DNA of 52,656 bases. Source: Dysgonomonadaceae bacterium PH5-43. GTDB lineage: Bacteria > Bacteroidota > Bacteroidia > Bacteroidales > Azobacteroidaceae. The notes beneath the pieces are model-generated. The model saw only the letters and a program-made list of their open reading frames with translations, ran no database searches and was not told the origin of the DNA. A program made the translations under genes and the position numbers. The stretch is from positions 1-52,656 of the forward strand of contig JARXWK010000023.1 in the NCBI GenBank assembly GCA_029916745.1. Direction: 5' to 3'. Of this stretch, positions 9,398 to 18,433 are shown piece after piece (positions within the stretch are counted from its first letter, which is position 1; each line of letters opens with the position of its first letter).

Positions 9398-9451
9398 AAA
9401 GAGACTATAATAATATTGAATACTATTCAGTGTTATTATGGTCTCTTTTTT
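9398..9451 (+). terminator. Rho-independent terminator
   Basis: A long imperfect stem: AAAGAGACTATAATAA on the left pairs with TTATTATGGTCTCTTT on the right, followed by a T run to 9451. It ends the two-gene unit 6433-9383 and stops just before copy A of the repeat element. Confidence 0.85.
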
Positions 9452-9452
9452 G

Positions 9453-10207
9453 CCTAAATAGTTACTATTCAGCCATTCGATTGCTTTATTGAATTATTGA
9501 AAGCAACGACTATGTCTATTACGAAATTTGTCGCTTTGCCTAAACTCTTCCTATCCCCGTAGGCAACGCTTTGCTCGCCGTACGGCTATGGAAGTTTTAC
9601 CCAGTTGGGTAGTACCAACTTTTAGCTTTTAGTTTTTAGCTTTTAACTTGTGCGAAGCACACAAAAATGCAAAGCTTCACTTAGGGTCGTCTCTCTTAGT
9701 AGAGACCCCTTCTCTCTCTTAGTAGATAGGCGAGGTCTCTCTACTAAGAACGACGGGGTGTCTTAAGTATAAAGACGGGGAAGTTCTACTAAGAGCGGCA
9801 TCGGGTATCTACTAAGAAACAGCTCGCCTATCTACTAACAAAGGCGAGGGGTATCTACTAAGAGCAACAAGGGGTATATAGTAACAAACAGCTCGCCCAT
9901 CTACTAAGAGCTACGAGGGAGTTCTACAGAGAGCAGCGGAGTGCTTCAAGAGAGAGATAGAGCCGACCATTTGTCCAGTCGCTCACTTTTACGCTCTTCT
10001 CCGAGAGTTAAGCAATTACGGATAGTTGCTTATTGATGCGGTTTACTTACTCTCTTGCCTCTTCTCTTAAATGACACAAAGGGTCGATAATATCAAAATA
10101 ATAGAAAAAATAGAAGTCTTGTGAAAATAAGTAAGCCGAGAAAATGTCGAGAATTTGGGTGAAATAGGAAAAAAGATAAAGCTTTCGCATAACAGTTACC
10201 CTAAATT
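9453..10207 (+). mobile_element. MITE-like non-coding element, copy A (about 755 bp)
   Basis: This stretch fills the gap between the small CTERM-like gene and the glycosidase gene and encodes nothing. It is collinear with copy B (23274-24048) over its whole length, in the same orientation. Order: left end with GTTACTATTCAGC; a block with TTGAATTATTGAAAGCAACG; a hairpin block near 9558-9590 (CCGTAGGC...GCCGTACGG); a run of TTTTAGC-type heptamers; the 23-bp minisatellite (9695-9946); a conserved tail with GAGCCGACCATTTGTCCAG and a hairpin at 10012-10029; right end GCATAACAGTTAC. Terminal inverted repeats are weak here (about 11 of 21 positions) but clear in copy B. No transposase gene is inside, so it would depend on one elsewhere. 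Orientation is arbitrary. Confidence 0.75.
9695..9946 (+). repeat. 23-bp minisatellite inside copy A, 11 units
   Basis: Units start at 9695, 9718, 9741, about 9763, 9786, 9809, 9832, 9855, 9878, 9901 and 9924. The period is 23 bp except near the degenerate fourth unit, where two units span 45 bp. The conserved core is CTACTAAGA; the other 14 bp vary but reuse a few variants (GCTCGCCTAT, GGCGAGGGGTAT, AAGGGGTAT). Units 1 and 2 carry the reverse complement CTTAGTAG. Neighbouring units hold CTCG and CGAG arms that can pair around the core. Confidence 0.85.
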
Positions 10208-10259
10208 GATTAGGTATTAATTTATTTTAATTAACTTAGCCGTTTTAATAAATTAAAGT

Positions 10260-11873
10260 ATGAAACACAGTCTATCTATTACAATTATTATTTTAGCGAG
10301 TGTTATGTGTGGTAATGTAATTGCTCAGCAAAACAACAAAACAACATCTGAAGAAAGGGGAATGTATTTTTATAAAAAACACTACACACCAGAGCCTATC
10401 CCTACTTATGAAGAAAATAAACACTTACTACCACAACCTATAATAGAGGATAATGAAGGGTGGATAGATTTATATAATAAAACTTGGCAAATAGCTTTTT
10501 CTAATATAAAAGCCCCCGAAGAAGGGTCTCCATTTGTATCTAATTGGCTCGATGAGGCTTTCGATAATAATATCTTTCAATGGGATATGATTTTTATGAC
10601 TATGTTTAGTAAGTATTCTCATCACATATTCCCAGGTATTCAATCGTTCGATAATTTTTATTGCCGACAAAAAGAGAGTGGTAGTATATGCAGGGCAATT
10701 AATGAAGTGTCGGGTAAAGATTGGTTCGACGAAACTTCTTCAAACCTTATCAATCCTCCTTTGTTTAGTTGGGCTGAAGTAGAATACTACAAAGGCACAG
10801 GAGATAAATCGAGATTTGAGTATGTATTGCCTGTGCTTGAAAAGTATTTTGAGTTTGTAGAAAAATCGCGCATAGGAGAAAATACCGAACATAAACTCTA
10901 TTGGAGCAATGGTCAGGCTTCGGGTATGGATAATACGCCAAGAGATACAGGCAGACCAAAAGGGCATTATGCTTCCGACCAACAAGGCTGGGTAGATATG
11001 TCTTCGCAAATGGTTATTCAGTGTAACAATATTGCATCTATTTGCGATGAATTGGGCGATTTTAACAAGGCAAATTATTATCGCAACAAGGCAAATGAAA
11101 TTGCTGAAAGAATGAACAAATGGATGTGGAATGATGCTGATGGTATTTACTATGATGTAGATACTCTTGGCAAACAAACTAACTGGAAAACTATTGCTTG
11201 CTTCTGGCCTATGCTTGCGGGTATAACTTCTTCTAAACAAGATGCCAGATTATTGGAACATCTTAAAAACCCTAATGAGTTTTGGAAGGATATGGTTTTC
11301 CCAAGTTTAGCGGCAACTCATTCTGAATACAAATCTAATGGAGGTTACTGGCAAGGTGCATCTTGGGCTCCTACAACTTATGCTACTATAAAAGGATTAG
11401 AGGCCGTTGGTAATAATGAGTTTGCAAAAGAGGCTTCGGAAAAATATGTACAAGGTATTTATGAGGTGTTTCTTCAAACAGGAACTCTTTGGGAAAACTA
11501 TGCTCCTGATAAAGAAAATGGTATGTTACGACCAGGAGTGCACGACCACGGAGATTACTATTGCCGTAAAGATTTTGTGGGCTGGACGGGAGTGGGTCCA
11601 ATATCTCTTCTTATAGAAAACATATTAGGATTTAGAATGAATGGTGCTGACAAAGTTCTTACTTATTACTTACAGCGCACCGATAATCACGGTATCAAAA
11701 ACTTAATAATGGCAGATGTTACTACTTCTATTGTAACGAAAAACAGGAAAAGTAATCCCGCTAAAGCTTCTATCGTTGTAGAATCGGATAAACCTTATAA
11801 ACTAATAATTCACTTTAATGGAATAGTAAAAGAGGTGAACATTAAAAAAGGAACTACTAACATAGAATTGTAA
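10260..11873 (+). CDS. Secreted MGH1/GH63-like (alpha/alpha)6 glycoside hydrolase
   Basis: A 537-residue exported protein (signal peptide 1-22, ending IAQ). The body is an (alpha/alpha)6 barrel of the GH63/GH37/mannosylglycerate-hydrolase-like group. Marks: NIFQWDMIFM near 100, equivalent to the WDS region of trehalases; GMDNTPR at 222-228, the substrate-loop signature; GGYWQGASWAPTTY near 360-375, equivalent to the trehalase QWDxPxGWAP signature; and LWENYAPD near 410. A short beta tail follows. It probably cuts an alpha-linked disaccharide or oligosaccharide in the periplasm or outside the cell; trehalose, mannosylglycerate or an N-glycan glucose are all possible and I cannot choose. It is a single-gene unit directly downstream of element A. 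Confidence 0.8.
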   Translation: MKHSLSITIIILASVMCGNVIAQQNNKTTSEERGMYFYKKHYTPEPIPTYEENKHLLPQPIIEDNEGWIDLYNKTWQIAFSNIKAPEEGSPFVSNWLDEAFDNNIFQWDMIFMTMFSKYSHHIFPGIQSFDNFYCRQKESGSICRAINEVSGKDWFDETSSNLINPPLFSWAEVEYYKGTGDKSRFEYVLPVLEKYFEFVEKSRIGENTEHKLYWSNGQASGMDNTPRDTGRPKGHYASDQQGWVDMSSQMVIQCNNIASICDELGDFNKANYYRNKANEIAERMNKWMWNDADGIYYDVDTLGKQTNWKTIACFWPMLAGITSSKQDARLLEHLKNPNEFWKDMVFPSLAATHSEYKSNGGYWQGASWAPTTYATIKGLEAVGNNEFAKEASEKYVQGIYEVFLQTGTLWENYAPDKENGMLRPGVHDHGDYYCRKDFVGWTGVGPISLLIENILGFRMNGADKVLTYYLQRTDNHGIKNLIMADVTTSIVTKNRKSNPAKASIVVESDKPYKLIIHFNGIVKEVNIKKGTTNIEL

Positions 11874-11947
11874 TTGTTATTTATACTAAAAGACGGATTT
11901 TCACGGTGAAGGCACTCAAAAACCCTTGATTTCATCGGGAATTTGTC

Positions 11948-11976
11948 AACTTTTATCTTTTAGTTTTTAGCTTTTA
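11948..11976 (+). repeat. Fragment shared with the dispersed element (TTTTAGC heptamers)
   Basis: A 29-bp run of CTTTTA/GTTTTTA heptamers identical to part of copy B (near 23449-23477) and nearly so to copy A (near 9619-9647). It may be an element remnant, or a simple-sequence tract that the element also contains. It lies in the 107-bp gap between the convergent glycosidase and radC genes; no clear terminator is seen there. Confidence 0.5.
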
Positions 11977-11980
11977 TCTT

Positions 11981-12676
11981 CTATAGAGTTCCTTCATCGG
12001 CGAATGAATAGTAAGTGCTATCGCAAACTATAATATGGTCTATTAAATTTATATCTAAAGTTTTTAACCCTGCATTTAACTTTCGGGTAATTGCTATATC
12101 TTGATTACTTGGATTGTTATTGCCAGATGGATGATTATGGCAAATAACTAAGCTGGTGCATAATCGAGCCAATGCTTCTTTGTAAATGATGCGAGTGTCT
12201 ACAACAGTTTCGGAAATTCCTCCCTGACTAAGTCTCATCTTATCTATAATCTTGTGAGCGTTGTTGAGGAATAACACCCAGAACTCTTCGTGATACAAAT
12301 CGGCTAAGATTGGGTGGAATAAATTGTAGATATCTTTGCTGCATCGTATTTGTCCGAGACTGACAACTTCTGATGAGCGACGCCTTTTCCCAAGTTCTAA
12401 TGCTGCAATTATAGTTATTGCTTTAGCTTCTCCTATTCCTTTGAATGAGTTTATGAGGTCTTTAATTGAAAGTTTTCCTAATTTATTGAGATTGTTTTCT
12501 ACAGAATTAAGTATTCGTTGTGATAATTGAACAACCGATTCGTCTTTGCTTCCAGAGCCTAAAAGAATAGCTAATAGTTCGGCATCGCTTAATGCGCTTA
12601 CTCCTTTTAATAAGAGTTTTTCACGTGGCTGGTCTTCAGGCGACCAGTCTTTTACTGATAGTCGTGAGGAAATCAT
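11981..12676 (-). CDS. radC: RadC family JAB-domain protein
   Basis: A 231-residue protein of the usual length. The N-terminal half holds a helix-hairpin-helix-like region (LINSFKGIGEAKAITIIAALELGKRR), the C-terminal half the JAB1/MPN metal-binding domain with glutamate in EEFWVLFLNN and the HNHPSG...S..D motif (HNHPSGNNNPSNQD). RadC proteins were first linked to DNA repair, but that role is disputed; the domain is a zinc-dependent hydrolase fold of unknown substrate in bacteria. A -7 box at 12704-12711 gives it its own promoter just after the efp terminator. Confidence 0.93.
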   Translation of the reverse strand: MISSRLSVKDWSPEDQPREKLLLKGVSALSDAELLAILLGSGSKDESVVQLSQRILNSVENNLNKLGKLSIKDLINSFKGIGEAKAITIIAALELGKRRRSSEVVSLGQIRCSKDIYNLFHPILADLYHEEFWVLFLNNAHKIIDKMRLSQGGISETVVDTRIIYKEALARLCTSLVICHNHPSGNNNPSNQDIAITRKLNAGLKTLDINLIDHIIVCDSTYYSFADEGTL

Positions 12677-12703
12677 AGTTTATGGTAGATGGTTAAATTA
12701 GAA

Positions 12704-12711
12704 CAAAAATA
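12704..12711 (-). promoter_or_regulatory. -7 box for radC
   Basis: TATTTTTG on the minus strand, an exact TAnnTTTG about 28 bp before the radC ATG; it lies within the T-rich tail of the efp terminator. Confidence 0.5.
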
Positions 12712-12714
12712 AAA

Positions 12715-12743
12715 GTGAGCGAAAGATTCTTCTCTTCGCTCAC
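12715..12743 (-). terminator. Terminator of efp
   Basis: Perfect 9-bp stem GTGAGCGAA/TTCGCTCAC with an 11-nt loop, followed on the minus strand by TTTTATTTTTG. It lies 20 bp after the efp stop. Confidence 0.85.
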
Positions 12744-12763
12744 TATTTACTATAAAATAAGTT

Positions 12764-13330
12764 TTACTCTTTAGCTCTTTCTACGTAAGAACCGTCGCGA
12801 GTATCTACTTTAATTTTTTCTCCTTCCTCGATAAATAGAGGAACGCGAATGTTTGCACCTGTTTCTAATGTAGCAGGTTTAGTTGCGTTTGTAGCTGTAT
12901 CGCCTTTTAGTCCGGGCTCTGTGTATGTTACTGTTAATATAACGTGAGCAGGAAGATCTGCGAATAAAATAGTTTCTGTAGCAGCGTGAACTACAACATC
13001 AGCTATATCTCCTTCTTTAAGAAAATCAACACCGTTAATAAGATCTTTCTGAATTGAAACCTGATCGTAAGTTTCTTGGTTCATAAAGTTGTAACCCATA
13101 TCGTCTTGATAAAGAAATTGATAAGGTCTTCTCTCGATACGAACTTCATCAACTTTAACTCCTGAGTTAAATGTTTTATCAAGAACGCGACCAGTAGTTA
13201 CGTTTTTTAGTTTTGTGCGAACGAAAGCAGGACCTTTGCCAGGCTTTACGTGAAGAAACTCTATTATGTAGAAATATTGTCCTTCAAGGTCGATACACAT
13301 ACCGTTTTTGAAATCAGCTGTACTTGCCAT
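12764..13330 (-). CDS. efp: Elongation factor P
   Basis: 188 residues, full length, with the three beta-barrel domains of EF-P. The loop that reaches the peptidyl-transferase centre reads [10 protein letters not shown], with lysine 32 at the position that is modified in many bacteria; no modification enzyme is in the window. The EF-P signature near residues 150-175 is visible ([34 protein letters not shown]). It helps ribosomes through polyproline stretches. Divergent from the ABC exporter genes with 71 bp between the start codons; a terminator follows at 12715-12743. Confidence 0.97.
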   Translation of the reverse strand: MASTADFKNGMCIDLEGQYFYIIEFLHVKPGKGPAFVRTKLKNVTTGRVLDKTFNSGVKVDEVRIERRPYQFLYQDDMGYNFMNQETYDQVSIQKDLINGVDFLKEGDIADVVVHAATETILFADLPAHVILTVTYTEPGLKGDTATNATKPATLETGANIRVPLFIEEGEKIKVDTRDGSYVERAKE

Positions 13331-13385
13331 ACTGTTATAGAATGTTTAATTAATTTATTATGAGGCAAAGGTAAATATTTTTCTT

Positions 13386-13393
13386 TACTTTTG
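13386..13393 (+). promoter_or_regulatory. -7 box for the ABC exporter operon
   Basis: TACTTTTG, an exact TAnnTTTG, only 8 bp before the ATG at 13402, which would give a nearly leaderless mRNA. Either the leader is that short or the true start is further in (next in-frame ATG is about 35 codons on); family length favours 13402. Confidence 0.5.
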
Positions 13394-13401
13394 CATATAA
13401 T

Positions 13402-15132
13402 ATGCTATTAAATAGATTTATAAAACCCTTCTGGGTCTCCATATTGATAATTATCGTATTAACTTTAGGACAGGTTATTGCCGACCTTTTGTTGCCTAAT
13501 TTTATGGCAGATATTGTAGATAATGGAATTGTACAAGGCGATACATCTTTTATATTAAACACTGGAGTTAGAATGCTTGCAGTTGCCTTTGCCGGAATAT
13601 TTTGTGCTATAAGTGCTGGTTTTTTTGCTTCGAGAGTCGCCTTGAGTGTTGGTCGTAATATGAGAGAGGCGGTGTTTAAGCACACTTCGGGATTCTCTTT
13701 AGCCGAATTTGATCAGATAGGTACTTCGTCTTTAATTACACGCACTACTAATGATGTTCAGCAAATACAGCAAGTAACCTTTATGGTTTTAAGAATGATG
13801 ATGCGTGCTCCTATAATGTGTTTGGGAGGTGTTGTTATGGCTGTTCAGAAAGATGGTAATTTGTCTCTTTTACTTTTGGCAATCCTTCCTTTTATAGCTG
13901 TAATAATATATCTGATTATGGTAAAAGCTATGCCTTTATTTCGTACCGTTCAGATTAAAATAGACCAACTGAATCTTGTAATAAGAGAAACTTTAATAGG
14001 AATACGCATTATCCGTGCTTTTAGTAGAATAGGGTTTTACAAAAAGAAATTTGCCTCAGCAAATAAAGATCTTACAGATACTTCTATAAAAGCAAATAGA
14101 ACGATGGCTATACTTAATCCGAGTATGAACTTGTGTATGAATTTGCTGACTATAGCAATAGTGTTCTTTGCTTCACTAAGGATAGATAAAGGAGATTTAA
14201 TGGTGGGCGACACTATGGCGTTTATACAATATGCTACCCAGATATTTATGTCGCTTACTATGATGACTATGATGTTTGTTATGCTACCTCGTGCTTTTGC
14301 TTCGGGCGAAAGAATACGAGAGGTATTAAACCTTCATTCAGATATCGTTGATGCTAAATATCCTCAAGAGCCTGATATAGAGCAGCAAGGTGCTACAATA
14401 GAATTTTCAAATGTATCGTTTAGATTTAACAATGCAGAGAACTGTGCAATTCAGAACGTGTCGTTTTGTGCTAAACCTGGAGAAACTCTTGCTATTATAG
14501 GTGGTACGGGAGCAGGAAAATCTTCCCTACTTAATCTTATACCTCGCTATTACGATGTTGAAAGTGGTAGTATAACTATTAATGGTATTGATATTAGAAA
14601 TGTAAAGCAATACTACCTGAGAGAGTTAATTGGAATGGTGCCTCAGAAGATAACTGTATTTTCGGGAACGATTAACGAAAATATACGTATGGGTAAGCGT
14701 AATGCTACTAAAGAACAGATAGAAGAGGCTTGTAAAATAGCTCAGGCTGATGAATTTATTAATCATTTACCTGAAAAATACAATACTGAAATAGCGCAAG
14801 GCGGTACTAATCTGTCTGGAGGACAAAAGCAGCGTTTGTCTATTGCGAGAGCTATTGTAAAGAAACCAATGATATATTTATTCGATGATAGTTTCTCGGC
14901 TTTAGATTTCAAAACAGATGCTAAAGTTAGGGAAGCCTTAGCTAAAGAAACTAAACATTCGACTGTTATTATCGTTGCTCAAAGAATAAGTAGCATAATG
15001 AATGCCGACAAAATTCTTGTAATGGACAATGGCAAGATAGTTGGCGAAGGTACTCACCGTGAATTATTAAAAACAAACGAAGTATATCAAGAGATAGCAG
15101 CTTCGCAATTATCAGAAAAAGAATTGATGTAA
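13402..15132 (+). CDS. Heterodimeric ABC exporter, half with degenerate ATP site
   Basis: 576 residues: six membrane helices (about 1-310), then an ATPase domain. Walker A is GGTGAGKSS (about 367-375) and the signature LSGGQKQR (about 472) is canonical. The residue after Walker B is D496 where catalytic glutamate is expected (LFDDSFSALD), and the switch histidine is Q527 (IVAQRISS). Both changes mark the non-hydrolysing half of heterodimeric exporters such as BmrCD or TM287/288. The partner half follows after one base. Substrate unknown: drugs, lipids or peptides are possible. Confidence 0.9.
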   Translation: MLLNRFIKPFWVSILIIIVLTLGQVIADLLLPNFMADIVDNGIVQGDTSFILNTGVRMLAVAFAGIFCAISAGFFASRVALSVGRNMREAVFKHTSGFSLAEFDQIGTSSLITRTTNDVQQIQQVTFMVLRMMMRAPIMCLGGVVMAVQKDGNLSLLLLAILPFIAVIIYLIMVKAMPLFRTVQIKIDQLNLVIRETLIGIRIIRAFSRIGFYKKKFASANKDLTDTSIKANRTMAILNPSMNLCMNLLTIAIVFFASLRIDKGDLMVGDTMAFIQYATQIFMSLTMMTMMFVMLPRAFASGERIREVLNLHSDIVDAKYPQEPDIEQQGATIEFSNVSFRFNNAENCAIQNVSFCAKPGETLAIIGGTGAGKSSLLNLIPRYYDVESGSITINGIDIRNVKQYYLRELIGMVPQKITVFSGTINENIRMGKRNATKEQIEEACKIAQADEFINHLPEKYNTEIAQGGTNLSGGQKQRLSIARAIVKKPMIYLFDDSFSALDFKTDAKVREALAKETKHSTVIIVAQRISSIMNADKILVMDNGKIVGEGTHRELLKTNEVYQEIAASQLSEKELM

Positions 15133-15133
15133 T

Positions 15134-16987
15134 ATGGCGAAGTTTTCTAATATGCAAAGTAAAATGAGACCTGTAGGTCATGGAGGAGGTCCCATAGTTC
15201 CGGTAACTGAACGTTCTCGTGATTTCAAAGGAGCTCTATTAAAGCTAATTCGTTTTATAAAACCTTTTTATAAAAGTCTATTATTTGTTCTCCTTTTTGC
15301 AATTGGAAGCACTGTATTCAATATATTTGGTCCTAAGATACTCGGACAAGCTATTGATGTTTTATTCGATGGTACTATAAATAGAATAGGAGACAATGTG
15401 CCAACAGGAATAGATTTCCCCCTGCTTTTTAATATTCTATTGATATTAGCGGGCTTTTATGTTTTTAGTGCAATAATGAACTATGTTCAAGAGTATGTTA
15501 TGGCAGGAATCTCTCAAAAAATTATACAAAAGATGAGAAATGATGTAGACGAAAAACTACATCGACTACCCCTTACTTTTTACGATACCAAAACTCACGG
15601 CGAAATACTTAGTCGTGTTACTAATGATATAGATACTATTGCCTCAACTTTTCAGCAGACAATTATTCAGGTAATAACATCTTTATTTACTCTTATAGGT
15701 ATTACAGTTATTATGTTAACAACGAGTCCTCTGATGAGTTTAATAACTTTTGTATCTCTACCTTTAAGCTTTTTAATTATTAAATTAATTACTTCTAAAT
15801 CTCAGAAGTTCTTTTCTGGGCAAGCTAAAGAACTTGGAAATCTTAACGGACACGTAGAAGAAATGTATAGTGGTCATTCTGTTATTAAGGCGTTCAACAA
15901 TGAAGATTTATCGGTAAATACTTTTAATGAAACCAATGAAAAGCTTTATTCTTATGGTTGGAAAGCACAGTTTGTTACTTCTGTTATATTCCCAATACTT
16001 AACTTTATAAGCAATATATCTTACGTTGCAATATGTGTATTGGGAGGATATTTAACATCTAACGGACGTATAACATTAGGGGCTGTTCAAGCCTTTATTA
16101 CTTATGCTCGTCAGTTTAATCACCCTATACAACAGATATCGCAAATCGTTAATGTTTTGCAGGCTACCTTTGCTGCCGCAGAACGTGTTTTTGAAGTTCT
16201 TGAAGAAAAAGAACAGGTTCCTAATCCTAAAAATCCTATTATAGATGAAACCCCTAAAGGTAAAGTCGATTTTAATAATATATCATTCAGATATAATCCG
16301 ACGAAGCCTTTGATAGAAGATGTGTCTATTCACGTTAACCCTGGACAGTTAGTTGCCATTGTTGGTCCAACTGGTGCGGGTAAAACAACCTTGGTTAATT
16401 TGCTTATGCGCTTCTATGAAGTAGATAAAGGAGATATACTTGTTGATGATATTAATATAAGCGATATGCGAAGAAAAGATTTGCATAGCCTTATAGGTAT
16501 GGTTTTGCAAGACACTTGGCTTTTTAAGGGCACGATAAGAGAAAATATTGCATTCGGTAAAAGAGGTGCAACCGATGAAGAAGTTGTTAGAGCTTCGAAA
16601 CTTGCTTATGCAGATGCCTTTATTCGTACTCTGCCTAAAGGTTACGATACTGAGATTAATGAAGAAGGGACAAATATTTCACAAGGTCAAAAACAGCTAC
16701 TAACAATAGCACGAGCACTTATAGTTGAGCCTCAGATTATGATTCTTGATGAAGCTACTTCTTCTGTGGATACACGTACCGAAGTTTTAGTGCAAAAAGC
16801 TATGAAAGACATTATGCACGGACATACAAGTTTTGTTATTGCTCACCGTTTGTCTACTATTCGCGATGCCGATAATATTCTTGTTATGAAAGATGGAAAT
16901 ATTATTGAGCAAGGTACCCATAATGAACTGCTTGCTAAGAAATCTTTTTATTACGAATTGTATAATAGTCAGTTTGGGGAAGGTTAA
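15134..16987 (+). CDS. Heterodimeric ABC exporter, half with catalytic ATP site
   Basis: 617 residues, longer than its partner because of a 40-residue N-terminal extension (GHGGGPIVPVTERSRD) and a loop between helices 1 and 2. Six membrane helices, then the ATPase: Walker A GPTGAGKTT, Walker B ILDEATSSVD with E540, switch H571 (IAHRLST). Its signature is ISQGQKQ rather than LSGGQ. So the partner's LSGGQ and this half's Walker motifs form the working ATP site, and this half's ISQGQ pairs with the partner's degenerate Walker B. It starts 1 bp after the partner's stop, so the two are translated together. The 3' end abuts the convergent AraC gene with no space for a terminator. Confidence 0.92.
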   Translation: MAKFSNMQSKMRPVGHGGGPIVPVTERSRDFKGALLKLIRFIKPFYKSLLFVLLFAIGSTVFNIFGPKILGQAIDVLFDGTINRIGDNVPTGIDFPLLFNILLILAGFYVFSAIMNYVQEYVMAGISQKIIQKMRNDVDEKLHRLPLTFYDTKTHGEILSRVTNDIDTIASTFQQTIIQVITSLFTLIGITVIMLTTSPLMSLITFVSLPLSFLIIKLITSKSQKFFSGQAKELGNLNGHVEEMYSGHSVIKAFNNEDLSVNTFNETNEKLYSYGWKAQFVTSVIFPILNFISNISYVAICVLGGYLTSNGRITLGAVQAFITYARQFNHPIQQISQIVNVLQATFAAAERVFEVLEEKEQVPNPKNPIIDETPKGKVDFNNISFRYNPTKPLIEDVSIHVNPGQLVAIVGPTGAGKTTLVNLLMRFYEVDKGDILVDDINISDMRRKDLHSLIGMVLQDTWLFKGTIRENIAFGKRGATDEEVVRASKLAYADAFIRTLPKGYDTEINEEGTNISQGQKQLLTIARALIVEPQIMILDEATSSVDTRTEVLVQKAMKDIMHGHTSFVIAHRLSTIRDADNILVMKDGNIIEQGTHNELLAKKSFYYELYNSQFGEG

Positions 16988-17740
16988 TCAACTCTGTTTT
17001 CTATACTCTATAGGAGACATACCTACTGTCCTCTTAAAAAATCGACTAAAGTATGATTGGTCTAAAAATCCTAATTGAAAAGAGATTTCACTTACAGTTA
17101 AATCAGTAGAGGCTAATAGAAGTTTAGCTTTTGATATTCGTTTTTCATTCAGAATGCTAATAGAGGTTTTTCCTAATACAGTTTTTACGCATTTATTAAG
17201 GTGATTGGGAGATATGTTCAGTTGTTCGGCGTAGAAACTTAAATCGTGTTCGTTATCGAGATTAGCACATAATAAATCATTGTATCTTTTTACTATAGTA
17301 AAAGCTTTAGCGGGATAGAAATCTAAGGCACTTTCACCTAATAACTTCTTTACTTCAAGTATTATGGCTACAAAGTATGTCTTTATCAATAAAGAATTGT
17401 TACCGTTAGAAAGGTCAATTATAAAACTGAAAAGTTGAGATACCCTATCAAATGCTTTATTGTTTAGCCTTAAGGGATATTGATACAGAAAACTACTTAT
17501 CAACTCTATGTCGTTAACAATATCCTCGTCTCGTAGAGTGTTATTTATGTATTCTGGATTAAAACGAAAATGCCAACCTTGAAAGTCTGGCGAGCGTTCG
17601 ATTACCTTGCCTCCTTGAAATATTGATAAATGAAACTCCTTTTCGTTAATGCGGATAGAGTTAAAAACTCCTTCAATAATAATATAGCCTTTCGATGCTA
17701 AGATTATCTCTATAACAGGATTTCGTTCAGTCGCATACAT
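16988..17740 (-). CDS. AraC family transcriptional regulator
   Basis: 250 residues: an N-terminal sensor-type domain of about 145 residues without recognisable ligand motif, and a C-terminal AraC domain with two helix-turn-helices (LSFYAEQLNISPNHLNKCVK and VSEISFQLGFLDQSYFSRFFKR, then GMSPIEYR). It starts inside the 3' end of the DUF2461 gene (14-bp overlap), so it is translated from the same mRNA as that gene and probably the mutase and dipeptidase upstream. Its target is unknown; the convergent ABC exporter directly next to it is a candidate. Confidence 0.9.
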   Translation of the reverse strand: MYATERNPVIEIILASKGYIIIEGVFNSIRINEKEFHLSIFQGGKVIERSPDFQGWHFRFNPEYINNTLRDEDIVNDIELISSFLYQYPLRLNNKAFDRVSQLFSFIIDLSNGNNSLLIKTYFVAIILEVKKLLGESALDFYPAKAFTIVKRYNDLLCANLDNEHDLSFYAEQLNISPNHLNKCVKTVLGKTSISILNEKRISKAKLLLASTDLTVSEISFQLGFLDQSYFSRFFKRTVGMSPIEYRKQS

Positions 17741-18422
17741 CTACAAGGAAGTCATAAAAACGATGAAGAGGAGCAAATTGGTTTTCGAGATAGACAATAA
17801 GCTCATTAGAGTAAAGTGTTTTGTTGCTTAAAGGAATATTCTTGTACAAATGTATTCCTTTCTTTTGTATCCAAGTTTGATAATACTCAGATAGGTTTTT
17901 ATTAATTGTTCGTTTATATTCTTCGCCACCAAGAGTAAACCCATCGGTTGTTATTAAGCTCTCGGTAATATCGCGGAAGTAACTTTGATCGTATTCAACC
18001 TTATCGCGATATATTGCCATTATTTTACTTTTAGCCTGAAAGAGACCCATACCTAAGTTAATACCGTCTTTGCCTATCTCTATATAATAGCCAGGAAAAG
18101 AAGCCCAATCGTCTGACGCTTTCATAAAAGGGCGTTGAAACATTACCCACATATGATTTTTGTATGGCGATTTATCTTTTGAGAATCTAATATCTCTATA
18201 AATACGAGAAAGCATTTTCTCTGGTCTGAAATCCATTTGCGAGTCTATCTCGTAGAAAGAAGGAGTAAGCGCAACAGCCAAGGCTTTTAGTGGGTTCAAT
18301 ATCTCGTTTTCGTAGATATGTTTCCTCTCAGTAAACCAAGGTCTGTAATTATTCTCTTCTAACTCAGCGAAAAACTTAAATGCTTCGTCAGTAAATCCAG
18401 TGAAAATGCTTTCGCTCTTCAT
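17727..18422 (-). CDS. DUF2461 family protein
   Basis: 231 residues, usual length for DUF2461/TIGR02453. Typical features: an N-terminal F.FF..LE.NN...WF...K..YE stretch (here FKFFAELEENNYRPWFTERKH), then the central RIYRDIRFSKDKSPYKNH block, and PGYYIEI followed by GMGLFQ. Molecular role not established. It lies 11 bp after the phosphosugar mutase stop and overlaps the AraC gene, so it belongs to the four-gene minus-strand operon. Confidence 0.88.
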   Translation of the reverse strand: MKSESIFTGFTDEAFKFFAELEENNYRPWFTERKHIYENEILNPLKALAVALTPSFYEIDSQMDFRPEKMLSRIYRDIRFSKDKSPYKNHMWVMFQRPFMKASDDWASFPGYYIEIGKDGINLGMGLFQAKSKIMAIYRDKVEYDQSYFRDITESLITTDGFTLGGEEYKRTINKNLSEYYQTWIQKKGIHLYKNIPLSNKTLYSNELIVYLENQFAPLHRFYDFLVDVCD

Positions 18423-18433
18423 ATTTAGTTTAA

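Noticed and set aside
9695-9946. CRISPR-like array in the element
   Set aside because: Only about 9 bp are well conserved and 14 bp vary, too short for repeat plus spacer, and variable parts are reused among units.
9453-10207. Protein-coding region in the element
   Set aside because: Stops in all frames, a 23-bp period that shifts frame each unit, and differences between copies not biased to third positions.
10740-11240. 166-codon minus-strand frame opposite the glycosidase
   Set aside because: Antisense to a conserved enzyme; composition is unlike a real protein.
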